From Solirubrobacteraceae bacterium (lineage in GTDB: Bacteria > Actinomycetota > Thermoleophilia > Solirubrobacterales > Solirubrobacteraceae), in contig JAICJK010000031.1 in NCBI GenBank assembly GCA_025928415.1, positions 1-11,918 on the forward strand: DNA of 11,918 nucleotides. Direction: 5' to 3'. Numbering within the stretch: the stretch's first letter is position 1; every line of letters begins with the position of its first letter. The translations under genes were made by a program, and so were the position numbers. The notes under the pieces are model-generated. The model worked only from the letters and a program-made list of their open reading frames with translations, searched no databases and had not been told where the DNA came from. Shown here piece by piece: positions 5,153-11,918 of the stretch.

Positions 5153-6976
5153 ATGGAGAGCAGCACGACGGAGCGCCGCGCGGTCGGCGCCGCAACGATC
5201 GCGGAGGCCTTCCGGATCACCGCCGCCGAGCGGGCGGACCACGTGGCGGTCCGGACCCGCGGCGACGAGCAGTCCTGGACGTGGGGCCACCTGCGCGAGC
5301 GCGTCGACGCCCTGGCCGGCGGGCTGACGACGCTCGGGCTGGCCAAGGGCGACACGCTGGCGCTGCTGATCGCCAACCGGCCGGAGTTCCACCTCTGCGA
5401 CCTCGCCGGGATGATGGTCGGGGCGACGCCGTTCTCGATCTACATGCAGTACACGCCCGAGCAGATCCAGTACGTCGTCTCCGACGCGGGCGCCCGGATC
5501 GTCATCACCGAGCAGCAGTTCCTCGCCGGCGTGCTCGAGGCGCGCAAGGACCTGCCGCACGTCGAGCACGTGGTGGTGATCGATCCGACCACCGACTCCG
5601 TCGGCGGTGGCCGGGGGCCGGACGGGGTGCTCTCGCTGGCCGACGTCGAGGCCGCCCCGGCGCCCGGCTTCGACGTCGACGCCTCGGTCGCCGCCCTCGG
5701 GCCCGAGGACGTCCTGACGCTGATCTACACCTCGGGGACCACCGGCCCGCCGAAGGGCGTCCAGCTCGTGCACCGCAACATGATGGCCGCGGTCAAGGGC
5801 ATCCGGGACCTGGTCCAGTTCCCCGAGGGCGCGCGGGTCATCTCGTGGCTGCCCAGCGCCCACATCGCCGAGCGCGCCGCCCACCACTACCTGCCGATCG
5901 TCTACGGCTTCGAGGTCACCTGCTGCCCGGACCCGCGGGAGGTCATGGCCTACATCGCCGACGTGCGCCCGAGCTGGTTCTTCGCGGTCCCGCGGATCTG
6001 GGAGAAGCTGAAGGCGGGCCTGGAGGCCATGCTCGCCGGGCTGGGAGACGACCAGCGCGCCTCGGCCGAGGCGGCGCTGGCCGCGGCGCGCGAGAAGGTC
6101 CGCCTCGAGCAGGCCGGCCAGGACGTCCCGGCCGACCTCGCCGCGGCGGTCGCCAAGGCCGACGGCGAGCTGTTCGCGGGCCTGCGCGCCCACCTCGGCT
6201 TCGACCAGATCGTCGCCGTGAACGTCGGCGCCGCGCCCACGCCGGTCGAGGTGCTCGAGTTCTTCCACGCGATCGGCATCCCCGTCGCCGAGCTGTGGGG
6301 CATGAGCGAGACCTGCGGCGCCGGCTGCTGCAACCCGCCCGACCGGATCAAGATCGGGACCGTCGGCCCGCCGACGCCGGGCGTCGAGGTCCGCCTGGCC
6401 GAGGACGGCGAGCTGCTCGTGCGCAGCGACGTCGTGATGGCCGGCTACCGCAACCTGCCCGAGAAGACCGCCGAGGCGCTGGACGCCGACGGCTGGCTGC
6501 ACACCGGCGACATCGCGCAGATCGACGCCGACGGCTACGTCAAGCTCGTCGACCGCAAGAAGGAGCTGATCATCAACGCCGCGGGCAAGAACATGTCCCC
6601 GGCGAACATCGAGGCCACGGTCAAGTCGGCGAGCCCGCTGATCGGCCAGGCCTGCGTGGTCGGCGACGCGCGGCCCTACAACACCGCGCTGATCGTCCTG
6701 GACGCCGACTTCGCGCCGGCCTGGGCCGCGCAGCAGGGCATCACGGCGACCCGGCTGGAGGAGCTCGCGGGCGACGAGCGCGTCCGGGCGGCGGTGCAGG
6801 AGGGCGTCGACGCGGCCAACGCGAAGCTCGCGCGCGTCGAGCAGATCAAGAAGTTCACGCTGGTGGAGGGCGACTGGCTGCCGGGCGGCGACGAGCTGAC
6901 GCCGACCATGAAGCTCAAGCGCAAGCCGATCGACGCGAAGTACGCCGAGGCGATCGAGGCCATGTACCGCCGTTGA
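5153..6976 (+). CDS. Long-chain fatty acid-CoA ligase, FadD15-like (AMP-forming)
   Basis: Activates a long-chain fatty acid with ATP to acyl-AMP and then acyl-CoA. It belongs to the ANL superfamily and is cytosolic or membrane-associated. The 607-residue length is normal for bacterial long-chain FACL/FadD15-type enzymes. The AMP-binding P-loop YTSGTTGPPKG is at 192-202. A long helical insertion lies at about 285-350, typical of long-chain ligases. WGMSETCG (382-389) holds the adenine-contacting segment. GWLHTGD is at 447-453 with the conserved ribose-binding Asp453. DRKKELIINAAGKN (467-480) is the hinge, and TPTMKLKRK (583-591) carries the catalytic C-terminal lysine, probably Lys587. No key residue is missing. 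The start has a strong Shine-Dalgarno site. The stop TGA lies within TTGA, whose TTG starts corA. The gene sits inside the usual dxr-rseP-ispG run, where a lipid-activating enzyme is not expected. The exact chain length cannot be read. Confidence 0.93.
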   Translation: MESSTTERRAVGAATIAEAFRITAAERADHVAVRTRGDEQSWTWGHLRERVDALAGGLTTLGLAKGDTLALLIANRPEFHLCDLAGMMVGATPFSIYMQYTPEQIQYVVSDAGARIVITEQQFLAGVLEARKDLPHVEHVVVIDPTTDSVGGGRGPDGVLSLADVEAAPAPGFDVDASVAALGPEDVLTLIYTSGTTGPPKGVQLVHRNMMAAVKGIRDLVQFPEGARVISWLPSAHIAERAAHHYLPIVYGFEVTCCPDPREVMAYIADVRPSWFFAVPRIWEKLKAGLEAMLAGLGDDQRASAEAALAAAREKVRLEQAGQDVPADLAAAVAKADGELFAGLRAHLGFDQIVAVNVGAAPTPVEVLEFFHAIGIPVAELWGMSETCGAGCCNPPDRIKIGTVGPPTPGVEVRLAEDGELLVRSDVVMAGYRNLPEKTAEALDADGWLHTGDIAQIDADGYVKLVDRKKELIINAAGKNMSPANIEATVKSASPLIGQACVVGDARPYNTALIVLDADFAPAWAAQQGITATRLEELAGDERVRAAVQEGVDAANAKLARVEQIKKFTLVEGDWLPGGDELTPTMKLKRKPIDAKYAEAIEAMYRR

Positions 6977-7944
6977 TCGTCGACTGCGCGGTCTACGACG
7001 AGGGCACCCGGCGGCCGGGCGAGCTGCCGCTCGCCGAGGCCTGCGAGGCCTCCGAGCAGCCCGGCGCGTTCGTGTGGGTCGGGGTCGTGGAGCCGGGCGC
7101 GGAGGAGTTCGACGCGATCGCCCGGGAGTTCAGCCTGCACCCGCTGGCCGTCGAGGACGCCGTGATGGCCCATCAGCGGCCCAAGCTCGAGCAGTACGGC
7201 GAGACGCTGCTCGTCGTGCTGAAGCCGATCCGCTACATCGACTCCGACGAGCTGATCGAGACCGACGAGGTCGCGCTGTTCGTCAACCCGAGCTTCCTGG
7301 TGACCGTGCGCCACGGGCCGGCGGTCGCGCTCGCCGAGGTCCGCAGGGCGGCCGAGGCCGACCCCGGCCTTCTGCGCCACGGCCCGCCGGCCGCGCTGCA
7401 CGCGATCGTCGACCGCGTCGTGGACGACTACGAGCTCGCGCTGACCGAGATCGTCACCGACGTCCAGGAGGTCGAGGGCCAGGTGTTCTCCGACAGCCGC
7501 GAGAACCCCGCCCAGCGGATCTACCGCCTGGAGCGCGAGCTGCTCGAGTTCCAGCGCGCCGCCGCGCCGCTGGTGCCCGCGCTGGACGCCTTCTCCCGCG
7601 GGCGCCACCCGTCCATCCCGCAGCCGATGCACGACTACTTCCGCGACGTCTACGACCACCTGCTGCGCGTCCAGGGGCGCATCGAGTCGCTCCGCGAGCT
7701 GCTGGGCAACGCCCTGCAGGCCAACCTGACCCAGGTGACCGTCCGCCAGAACGAGGACATGCGCAAGATCTCGGCCTGGGTGGCGATCGCGGCCGTCCCG
7801 ACGATGATCGCGGGCATCTACGGCATGAACTTCGACACCATGCCCGAGCTGCACTGGGACTTCGGCTATCCGCTGGCCGTCGGCGTCATGGCGGCGATCT
7901 GCGCGACGCTGTACTGGCGCTTCAAGCGGTCCGGCTGGCTGTAG
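6973..7944 (+). CDS. corA: CorA-family magnesium/cobalt transport protein
   Basis: A pentameric inner-membrane channel that imports Mg2+ and can pass Co2+. The 323-residue product matches the usual CorA length of about 315-350. It has an N-terminal cytoplasmic alpha/beta domain (about 1-145) and a long helical stalk (about 146-262) with the conserved YRLERELLEFQRAAAPL segment (184-200). The first membrane helix (about 266-284) ends in the YGMN signature, with GMN at 284-286 as the selectivity filter. The second helix (about 298-316) is followed by a basic tail, KRSGWL. The start is a TTG at 6973 overlapping the TGA of fadD in the 4-base TTGA. No ATG or GTG lies nearby in frame, and starting later would cut the conserved N-terminal domain. 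The overlap implies translational coupling to fadD. No Mg2+-responsive leader is possible in this arrangement. Confidence 0.94.
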   Translation: MIVDCAVYDEGTRRPGELPLAEACEASEQPGAFVWVGVVEPGAEEFDAIAREFSLHPLAVEDAVMAHQRPKLEQYGETLLVVLKPIRYIDSDELIETDEVALFVNPSFLVTVRHGPAVALAEVRRAAEADPGLLRHGPPAALHAIVDRVVDDYELALTEIVTDVQEVEGQVFSDSRENPAQRIYRLERELLEFQRAAAPLVPALDAFSRGRHPSIPQPMHDYFRDVYDHLLRVQGRIESLRELLGNALQANLTQVTVRQNEDMRKISAWVAIAAVPTMIAGIYGMNFDTMPELHWDFGYPLAVGVMAAICATLYWRFKRSGWL

Positions 7945-7980
7945 GCGGCGGCCCTCGCGCCGGGCCGGCGCAGGCGCCGC
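7945..7980 (+). terminator. Nested hairpin after corA, possible terminator
   Basis: Starting directly after the corA stop, an outer arm GCGGCG (7945-7950) can pair with CGCCGC (7975-7980). Inside it an inner stem GCGCCG (7957-7962) pairs with CGGCGC (7966-7971) around the loop GGC. No T-run follows. The position between corA and a separate ispG promoter fits a terminator, but the GC content makes chance pairing likely. Confidence 0.38.
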
Positions 7981-7983
7981 TCG

Positions 7984-7989
7984 TACACT
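7984..7989 (+). promoter_or_regulatory. -10 box of a leaderless ispG promoter
   Basis: TACACT fits TANNNT well and lies 6 nt before the ATG at 7996. No Shine-Dalgarno site is present, so the transcript probably starts at the A of the ATG. It is the most AT-rich word in the 51-bp gap. No convincing -35 box is visible. Confidence 0.6.
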
Positions 7990-7995
7990 GTCGGC

Positions 7996-9249
7996 ATGGC
8001 TTCCGAGCGGCAGATCCACGTCGGGACGGTCCCCGTGGGCGGCGGCGCGCCGGTCGCGGTCCAGACGATGACCAAGACCGAGACCGCCAACCTGGGCGAG
8101 ACGATGGCGCAGATCCGCCGGGTCGCCGAGGCGGGCGCCGACATCGTGCGCTGCGCGGTCCCGCGCGAGCAGGACGTCGAGGCGCTCAAGACGATCGTGC
8201 GCGAGTCGCCGATCCCGGTCATCGCCGACATCCACTTCAACCACACGCTCGCGCTGAAGGCCATCGACGCCGGCGCGCACTGCGTCCGGCTGAACCCGGG
8301 CAACATCGGCGGGACCGACAAGGTCGCCGAGGTCATCGCCAGGGCCAAGGAGCACGGCACGCCGCTGCGCATCGGCGTCAACTCCGGCTCGCTGCCCAAG
8401 CACCTGCGGGACTTGGAGTTCTCCGACCCGGTCGAGGCGCTCGTGACCGCCGCGGTCGAGTTCGTCGAGCTCATGGAGCGCCTGGAGTTCACGAACTTCA
8501 AGGTCTCGATGAAGTCGACGAGCGTCCCGAACACGATCGCGTCCAACCGGCTGCTCGCCCAGCGCATCCCCTACCCGCTGCACCTGGGGGTGACCGAGGC
8601 GGGGACGAAGTGGTCGGGCTCGCTGAAGAGCGCCGTCGGCCTGGGCACGCTGCTCGCCGACGGGATCGGGGACACGATCCGCATCTCGCTGTCGACCTTC
8701 CACGCCGAGGAGGAGGTCAAGGTCGCCTGGGAGATCCTCAAGGCGCTCAAGCTGCGCGAGCGCGGCCCGGTCCTGATCGCCTGCCCGACCTGCGGGCGCC
8801 TGCAGTTCGACATGGACTCCGTCGTCGCCGAGATCGAGCGGCGCCTCGAGGCGTACGCGGACCCGATCGAGGTCTCGGTCCTCGGCTGCGCCGTCAACGG
8901 CATCGGCGAGGCCCGCCACGCCGACTTCGGGATCACCGGCGCCAAGGACATGGGGATGATCTACTCCAAGGGCGAGCCGCTCAAGAAGGTCCCCACCGCG
9001 CAGCTCGTCGACGAGCTGTTCGCCGAGATCGACCGCTGGTACGCCGCGGGCAAGACCGTCGTGCGCGACGAGCACCAGGCCGCCGAGGCCGCGCAGTGGC
9101 TGGCCTCCGAGGAGGACGCCACGCAGATGACGCCCGAGCGCCTGGCCGCGCTGGAGGACGCCGCCAACGAGGCGGCGGGCGGCGGGGACGCCGTGCTGAT
9201 CGACGAGCAGGCCTCGCCCACGAGCGGGCGCCGCTTCACCCGCGCCTGA
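7996..9249 (+). CDS. ispG: 4-hydroxy-3-methylbut-2-en-1-yl diphosphate synthase (IspG/GcpE)
   Basis: Catalyses the penultimate MEP pathway step, reductive ring opening of MEcPP to HMBPP, using a [4Fe-4S] cluster. The 417-residue product has the TIM-barrel half with VQTMTKT (22-28), ADIHFN (77-82), RLNPGNIG (98-105) and GVNSGSL (127-133). The cluster-binding half carries CPTCGR (Cys263 and Cys266) and LGCAVNGIGEA (Cys298 and Glu305). All three cysteines and the glutamate ligand are present. GSLKSAVGLGTLL is at 208-220. The C-terminus from about residue 360 is an Ala/Glu-rich tail longer than in E. coli IspG (about 372 residues in all); it looks disordered or helical, with no obvious function. 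The ATG at 7996 is supported by the leaderless promoter 6 nt upstream. The stop and the next ATG share one base (TGATG), coupling it to the nicotinamidase gene. Confidence 0.97.
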   Translation: MASERQIHVGTVPVGGGAPVAVQTMTKTETANLGETMAQIRRVAEAGADIVRCAVPREQDVEALKTIVRESPIPVIADIHFNHTLALKAIDAGAHCVRLNPGNIGGTDKVAEVIARAKEHGTPLRIGVNSGSLPKHLRDLEFSDPVEALVTAAVEFVELMERLEFTNFKVSMKSTSVPNTIASNRLLAQRIPYPLHLGVTEAGTKWSGSLKSAVGLGTLLADGIGDTIRISLSTFHAEEEVKVAWEILKALKLRERGPVLIACPTCGRLQFDMDSVVAEIERRLEAYADPIEVSVLGCAVNGIGEARHADFGITGAKDMGMIYSKGEPLKKVPTAQLVDELFAEIDRWYAAGKTVVRDEHQAAEAAQWLASEEDATQMTPERLAALEDAANEAAGGGDAVLIDEQASPTSGRRFTRA

Positions 9250-9797
9250 TGGCCGGCGCCCTGGTCGTCGTCGACGTCCAGCGCGACTTCACGCCCGGCG
9301 GCGCGCTCGGCGTGGAGGGCGGCGACGAGATCATCGGCCGCATCAACGAGCTGGCCGCGTCGGACGCCTTCGACGTGGTCGTCGCGACGCGCGACTGGCA
9401 CCCGGCCGACCACGGCTCGTTCGCCGAGCGGGGCGGCCGCTGGCCGCGGCACTGCGTGCAGGGCACGCCGGGCGCCGAGCTGCACCCGGCGCTGGACCGC
9501 GGCGCGATCGACGCCGTCGTGGACAAGGGCCAGGACCCGGGGACCGAGGGCTACTCGGGCTTCGAGGCCACCGGGCTGGCCGAGCTGCTGCGCGAGGAGG
9601 GCGTCACCGCCGTCACCGTCGTCGGGATCGCCACCGACCACTGCGTGCGCGCGACCGCGCTCGACGCGCTCAAGGAGGGCTTCACCGTCGCCGTGGACGC
9701 AAGCGCGGTCCGCGGCGTCGATCCCGCCGCCTCGGAGGCCGCGCTGGAGGAGCTGCGCGCGCTCGGCGCGGTCGTGGCGGGCCGCCCGGAGGCGTGA
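9249..9797 (+). CDS. pncA: Nicotinamidase (PncA, isochorismatase-like fold)
   Basis: Hydrolyses nicotinamide to nicotinate and ammonia in NAD salvage; PncA in mycobacteria also activates pyrazinamide. The 182-residue length matches the family (186 in M. tuberculosis). The catalytic triad is visible as Asp9 (VVVDVQRDF), Lys93 (VDKGQDP) and Cys132 (ATDHCVRATA). Metal ligands fit Asp49 and His51 in RDWHP, His55 in DHGSF, and His68 in WPRHCVQGT. The WPRHCVQGT and GIATDHCV motifs separate nicotinamidases from general isochorismatase hydrolases. The ATG overlaps the ispG stop by one base (TGATG), so translation is likely coupled. The gene ends one base before a strong hairpin terminator. The link to isoprenoid synthesis is probably only co-expression. 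Confidence 0.93.
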   Translation: MAGALVVVDVQRDFTPGGALGVEGGDEIIGRINELAASDAFDVVVATRDWHPADHGSFAERGGRWPRHCVQGTPGAELHPALDRGAIDAVVDKGQDPGTEGYSGFEATGLAELLREEGVTAVTVVGIATDHCVRATALDALKEGFTVAVDASAVRGVDPAASEAALEELRALGAVVAGRPEA

Positions 9798-9823
9798 CGA
9801 GGGCGGCCGGGCGGCCGCCCTCG
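9798..9823. terminator. Bidirectional hairpin terminator between pncA and sodA
   Basis: A perfect 11-bp stem, CGAGGGCGGCC (9798-9808) with GGCCGCCCTCG (9813-9823), has a 4-nt loop, GGGC. It starts at the base after the pncA stop and lies 31 bp beyond the sodA stop, between two converging genes. It is the longest perfect inverted repeat I found in the window. There is no T-run, as in many high-GC actinobacterial terminators. Position and symmetry argue for termination of both transcripts. Confidence 0.7.
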
Positions 9824-9854
9824 CGCAGCGGGTCGAGCGGTTGCGACGGCGGTG

Positions 9855-10460
9855 CTAGCGGGCCGCGGCGTAGCGCTCGGCGACCTTGTCCCAGTCGACG
9901 ACGTTCCACCAGGCCTTCAGGTACTCGGGCCGGCGGTTGCGGTAGGAGATGTAGTACGCGTGCTCCCACACGTCGTTGCCCAACAGCGGCGTCTGGCCGC
10001 TGGAGACCGGGTTGTCCTGGTTGGCGGTCGAGGTGACGGCGAGCTGCCCGCCGTCGAGGACCAGCCAGGCCCAGCCGGAGCCGAACTGGTTGGCGCCCGC
10101 GGCCTCGAACTGCTCCTTGAAGGCGTCGAAGGAGCCGAACTTGGAAGCGATCGCGTCGCCCAGCTCGCCGCTGGGGGCGCCGCCGCCGCCCGGCTTCATG
10201 GACTCCCAGAACAGGGAGTGGTTCATGTGACCGCCGCCGTTGTTGCGCACCGCGCCGCGCTTGTCCTCGGGGACCTGGGAGAGGTCGGCCAGGACGTCCG
10301 CGATCGGCTTGTCCGCCAGCGACGTGCCCTCGAGCGCGCCGTTGGCCTTGTCGACGTAGGCCTGGTGGTGCTTGTCGTGGTGAAGCTCCATCGTCTCCTT
10401 GTCGATGGTCGGCTCCAGCGCGTCGTAGCCGTAGGGAAGAGCGGGTACCTCGTAGGCCAT
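9855..10460 (-). CDS. sodA: Superoxide dismutase, manganese type
   Basis: Converts superoxide to hydrogen peroxide and oxygen; a cytosolic enzyme of the Fe/Mn SOD family with no signal peptide. The 201-residue length is typical. The four metal ligands are His27 (ELHHDKHH), His81 ([11 protein letters not shown]), Asp163 and His167 (DVWEHAYY). Gly77 in GGGHMNH, together with Gln148 in ANQDNP, is the pattern usually associated with Mn rather than Fe; this is a family rule, not proof, and some members are cambialistic. The ATG at 10460 has an AAGGAG site 7 nt upstream. It converges on pncA with a shared hairpin terminator and diverges from proS over 68 bp. The ordinary leadered start contrasts with the leaderless genes nearby. 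Confidence 0.96.
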   Translation of the reverse strand: MAYEVPALPYGYDALEPTIDKETMELHHDKHHQAYVDKANGALEGTSLADKPIADVLADLSQVPEDKRGAVRNNGGGHMNHSLFWESMKPGGGGAPSGELGDAIASKFGSFDAFKEQFEAAGANQFGSGWAWLVLDGGQLAVTSTANQDNPVSSGQTPLLGNDVWEHAYYISYRNRRPEYLKAWWNVVDWDKVAERYAAAR

Positions 10461-10467
10461 GTCGGGT

Positions 10468-10473
10468 CTCCTT
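10468..10473 (-). promoter_or_regulatory. Shine-Dalgarno site of sodA
   Basis: On the minus strand AAGGAG lies 7 nt before the ATG at 10460, confirming that start. Confidence 0.8.
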
Positions 10474-10498
10474 CGTCGGTGGAGTCGGTCGGCTTTTG

Positions 10499-10504
10499 AC
10501 CATA
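10499..10504 (-). promoter_or_regulatory. Possible -10 box of sodA
   Basis: TATGGT on the minus strand fits TANNNT, inside an unusually AT-rich patch (about 10494-10508) of the 68-bp sodA-proS gap. A start about 7 nt downstream would give a leader of roughly 30 nt containing the Shine-Dalgarno site. No -35 match is visible, so this is tentative. Confidence 0.35.
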
Positions 10505-10513
10505 TACCCCGAG

Positions 10514-10519
10514 TAGTCT
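10514..10519 (+). promoter_or_regulatory. Possible -10 box of a leaderless proS promoter
   Basis: TAGTCT fits TANNNT and is followed by 9 nt and the ATG at 10529, with no Shine-Dalgarno site. A TTGACC word at 10496-10501 resembles a -35 box, but its 12-nt spacing is too short for a normal promoter. Confidence 0.42.
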
Positions 10520-10528
10520 CCCCTCCCG

Positions 10529-11918
10529 ATGCGCCAGTCCCACCTGCTCCTGCCCACGGAGCGCCAGCCTCCCAGCGACGCCGAGGCCCTGTCGCACAAG
10601 CTCATGGTCCGCGCCGGGCTCATCCGCCAGGTCGGCGCGGGGCTGTGGACCTGGCTGCCCGCCGGCTGGCGCGTGCACCAGGCGATCGAGCAGATCATCC
10701 GCGAGGAGATGGACGCCGCCGGGGGCCAGGAGCTGCTGATGCCGGTGCTGCAGCCGGCGGAGCTGTGGAGGCGCAGCGGGCGCTACGACGGCGTCGGCGC
10801 CGAGCTGTTCCGGCTGCAGGACCGCCGCGGCGCCGAGATGGTGCTGGCCATGACCCACGAGGAGGTCGTGACCTTCCACGTCGCGCAGCTCGTGCGCTCC
10901 TACCGCGACCTGCCGCTGACGCTCTACCACTTCCAGGTCAAGGAGCGCGACGAGCCGCGCCCGCGCGCCGGCGTCCTGCGCACGCGCGAGTTCATCATGA
11001 AGGACGCCTACACCTTCGACCGCGACCGGGAGGGCCTGGCCGAGCGCTACGAGGGCCAGCGCCAGGCCTACCACCGGATCTTCGAGCGCTGCGGGCTGGA
11101 CTTCTACGAGTGCGAGTCCGACGTGGGGATGATGGGCGGCACCGCCGCGCACGAGTTCATGGCGCCGTGCCCGGCCGGGGAGAACGACGTCGCGCTGGCG
11201 CCGGGCTACGCGGCCAACGTCGAGATCGCCTCGGCGCTGGCGCAGCCCGTGCCCGCGCTCGACCTGGCGGTCGGCCGCGAGCTCCCGACGCCGGGCCTCA
11301 CGACGATCGACGCCGTCGCCGGCCACCTCGGCGTCGCGCCGGGCAACCTGCTCAAGGCCTTCCCCGTCGTGCGCGACTCCGGCGCGCCGCTGACCGTCTT
11401 CGTCCGCGGGGACCACCGGGTCAACGAGTTCAAGCTGCGCAACGCGCTCGGCGAGGGGTTCCGCCCCGCGCGCGAGGACGAGCTGCCCGGCCCAGCGGGG
11501 TTCCTCGGCCCGTCGGGCGACGCCGAGGAGCTCTACGACGACGCGATCGGCGCCGGCCCCTGGGTGGTGGGCGCCAACCGCCCCGACCTGCACGTGGTGG
11601 CCGGCGCCGACGGCGGCCGGCGCGCCGACGTGCGCACCGTCGAGGAGGGGGACGTGGTCGGCGGCAGCCCGATCCGCATCGAGCCGGCGATCGAGATCGG
11701 CAACATCTTCCAGCTCGGCACTCGCTACTCCGAGCCGCTCGGCGCGACCTACCTCGACGAGCACGGCGCCGAGCAGTTCATCTGGATGGGCTCCTACGGC
11801 ATCGGCCCGGCGCGGATCGCCGCCGCCGCCGTGGAGCAGTTCGCCGACGACCGCGGGATCTCCTGGCCGCGCGCGCTCGCCCCCTGGGACGTGCACCTCG
11901 TCGTCCTCGGCAAGCCCG
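10529..11918 (+). CDS. proS: Prolyl-tRNA synthetase (C-terminus beyond window)
   Basis: Charges tRNA-Pro with proline; a class II aminoacyl-tRNA synthetase of bacterial type. 463 codons are present and the frame is open at the right edge, so it is partial. The N-terminal core has [16 protein letters not shown] (34-49), [10 protein letters not shown] (71-80), the proline-site MTHEEVVT (108-115), and motif 2 around [22 protein letters not shown] (138-159). The central region (about 220-375) is the editing (INS) domain, with Lys276 in NLLKAFPVV probably matching the editing lysine. [16 protein letters not shown] (389-404) and motif 3, [10 protein letters not shown] (421-430), complete the active site. 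The anticodon-binding domain just begins at [17 protein letters not shown] instead of the more common GHIF, and GIGPAR instead of GIGVSR, suggest a lineage subtype rather than loss of function. The ATG at 10529 follows a TAGTCT box by 9 nt. Confidence 0.96.
   Translation, partial: MRQSHLLLPTERQPPSDAEALSHKLMVRAGLIRQVGAGLWTWLPAGWRVHQAIEQIIREEMDAAGGQELLMPVLQPAELWRRSGRYDGVGAELFRLQDRRGAEMVLAMTHEEVVTFHVAQLVRSYRDLPLTLYHFQVKERDEPRPRAGVLRTREFIMKDAYTFDRDREGLAERYEGQRQAYHRIFERCGLDFYECESDVGMMGGTAAHEFMAPCPAGENDVALAPGYAANVEIASALAQPVPALDLAVGRELPTPGLTTIDAVAGHLGVAPGNLLKAFPVVRDSGAPLTVFVRGDHRVNEFKLRNALGEGFRPAREDELPGPAGFLGPSGDAEELYDDAIGAGPWVVGANRPDLHVVAGADGGRRADVRTVEEGDVVGGSPIRIEPAIEIGNIFQLGTRYSEPLGATYLDEHGAEQFIWMGSYGIGPARIAAAAVEQFADDRGISWPRALAPWDVHLVVLGKP

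Noticed and set aside
10496..10519. TTGACC plus TAGTCT as a standard sigma-70 promoter for proS
   Set aside because: The 12-nt spacer is too short. The TAGTCT box is kept only as a weak leaderless -10 candidate.
1..11918. tRNA/rRNA genes, CRISPR arrays, insertion sequences, attachment sites, phage genes
   Set aside because: No cloverleaf in the gaps, no regularly spaced repeats, no transposase or integrase motifs, and no compositional break apart from the low-complexity tracts of the secreted protein.

Overview
The window is very GC-rich, with codon third positions almost all G or C. It carries an actinobacterial type of gene order (dxr, rseP/rip1, ispG, then proS). Several genes start without a Shine-Dalgarno site, directly behind a TANNNT -10 box. 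Together with the flavour of the proteins this suggests a high-GC actinobacterium, quite possibly of the class Thermoleophilia (Solirubrobacterales). That placement is inference from memory, not a computed result.

Left part (1-2826) is transcribed leftward. It holds a START-like SRPBCC protein, a DHA2-type 14-helix MFS efflux transporter whose 5' end overlaps it, and a small secreted protein with a histidine-rich segment, an Asp/Gly-rich linker and two mature cysteines. At the left edge are the first 19 codons of a further gene that may encode a sigma factor. A 34-bp divergent promoter region separates this block from the right-hand genes.

Centre (2861-9797) is transcribed rightward: dxr (MEP pathway step 2), a site-2 protease of the RseP/Rip1 family, a FadD15-like long-chain acyl-CoA ligase, a CorA Mg2+ channel, ispG (MEP pathway iron-sulfur enzyme) and a PncA-type nicotinamidase. 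fadD and corA sit inside what is normally a contiguous dxr-rseP-ispG run. A hairpin after corA followed by a leaderless promoter suggests ispG-pncA is its own unit. The gene pairs fadD/corA and ispG/pncA overlap at stop and start and are probably translationally coupled.

Right part (9798-11918): a strong 11-bp hairpin terminator lies between convergent pncA and sodA. The Mn-type superoxide dismutase sodA runs leftward. proS (prolyl-tRNA synthetase), divergent from sodA, runs off the right edge and is incomplete.

Most of the window is housekeeping: isoprenoid precursors, lipid activation, Mg2+, NAD salvage, oxidative defence and translation. I see no tRNA, rRNA, CRISPR array, insertion sequence or phage gene. 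The least explained item is the secreted His/Asp-rich protein. The most informative non-coding signal is the repeated leaderless-start architecture.
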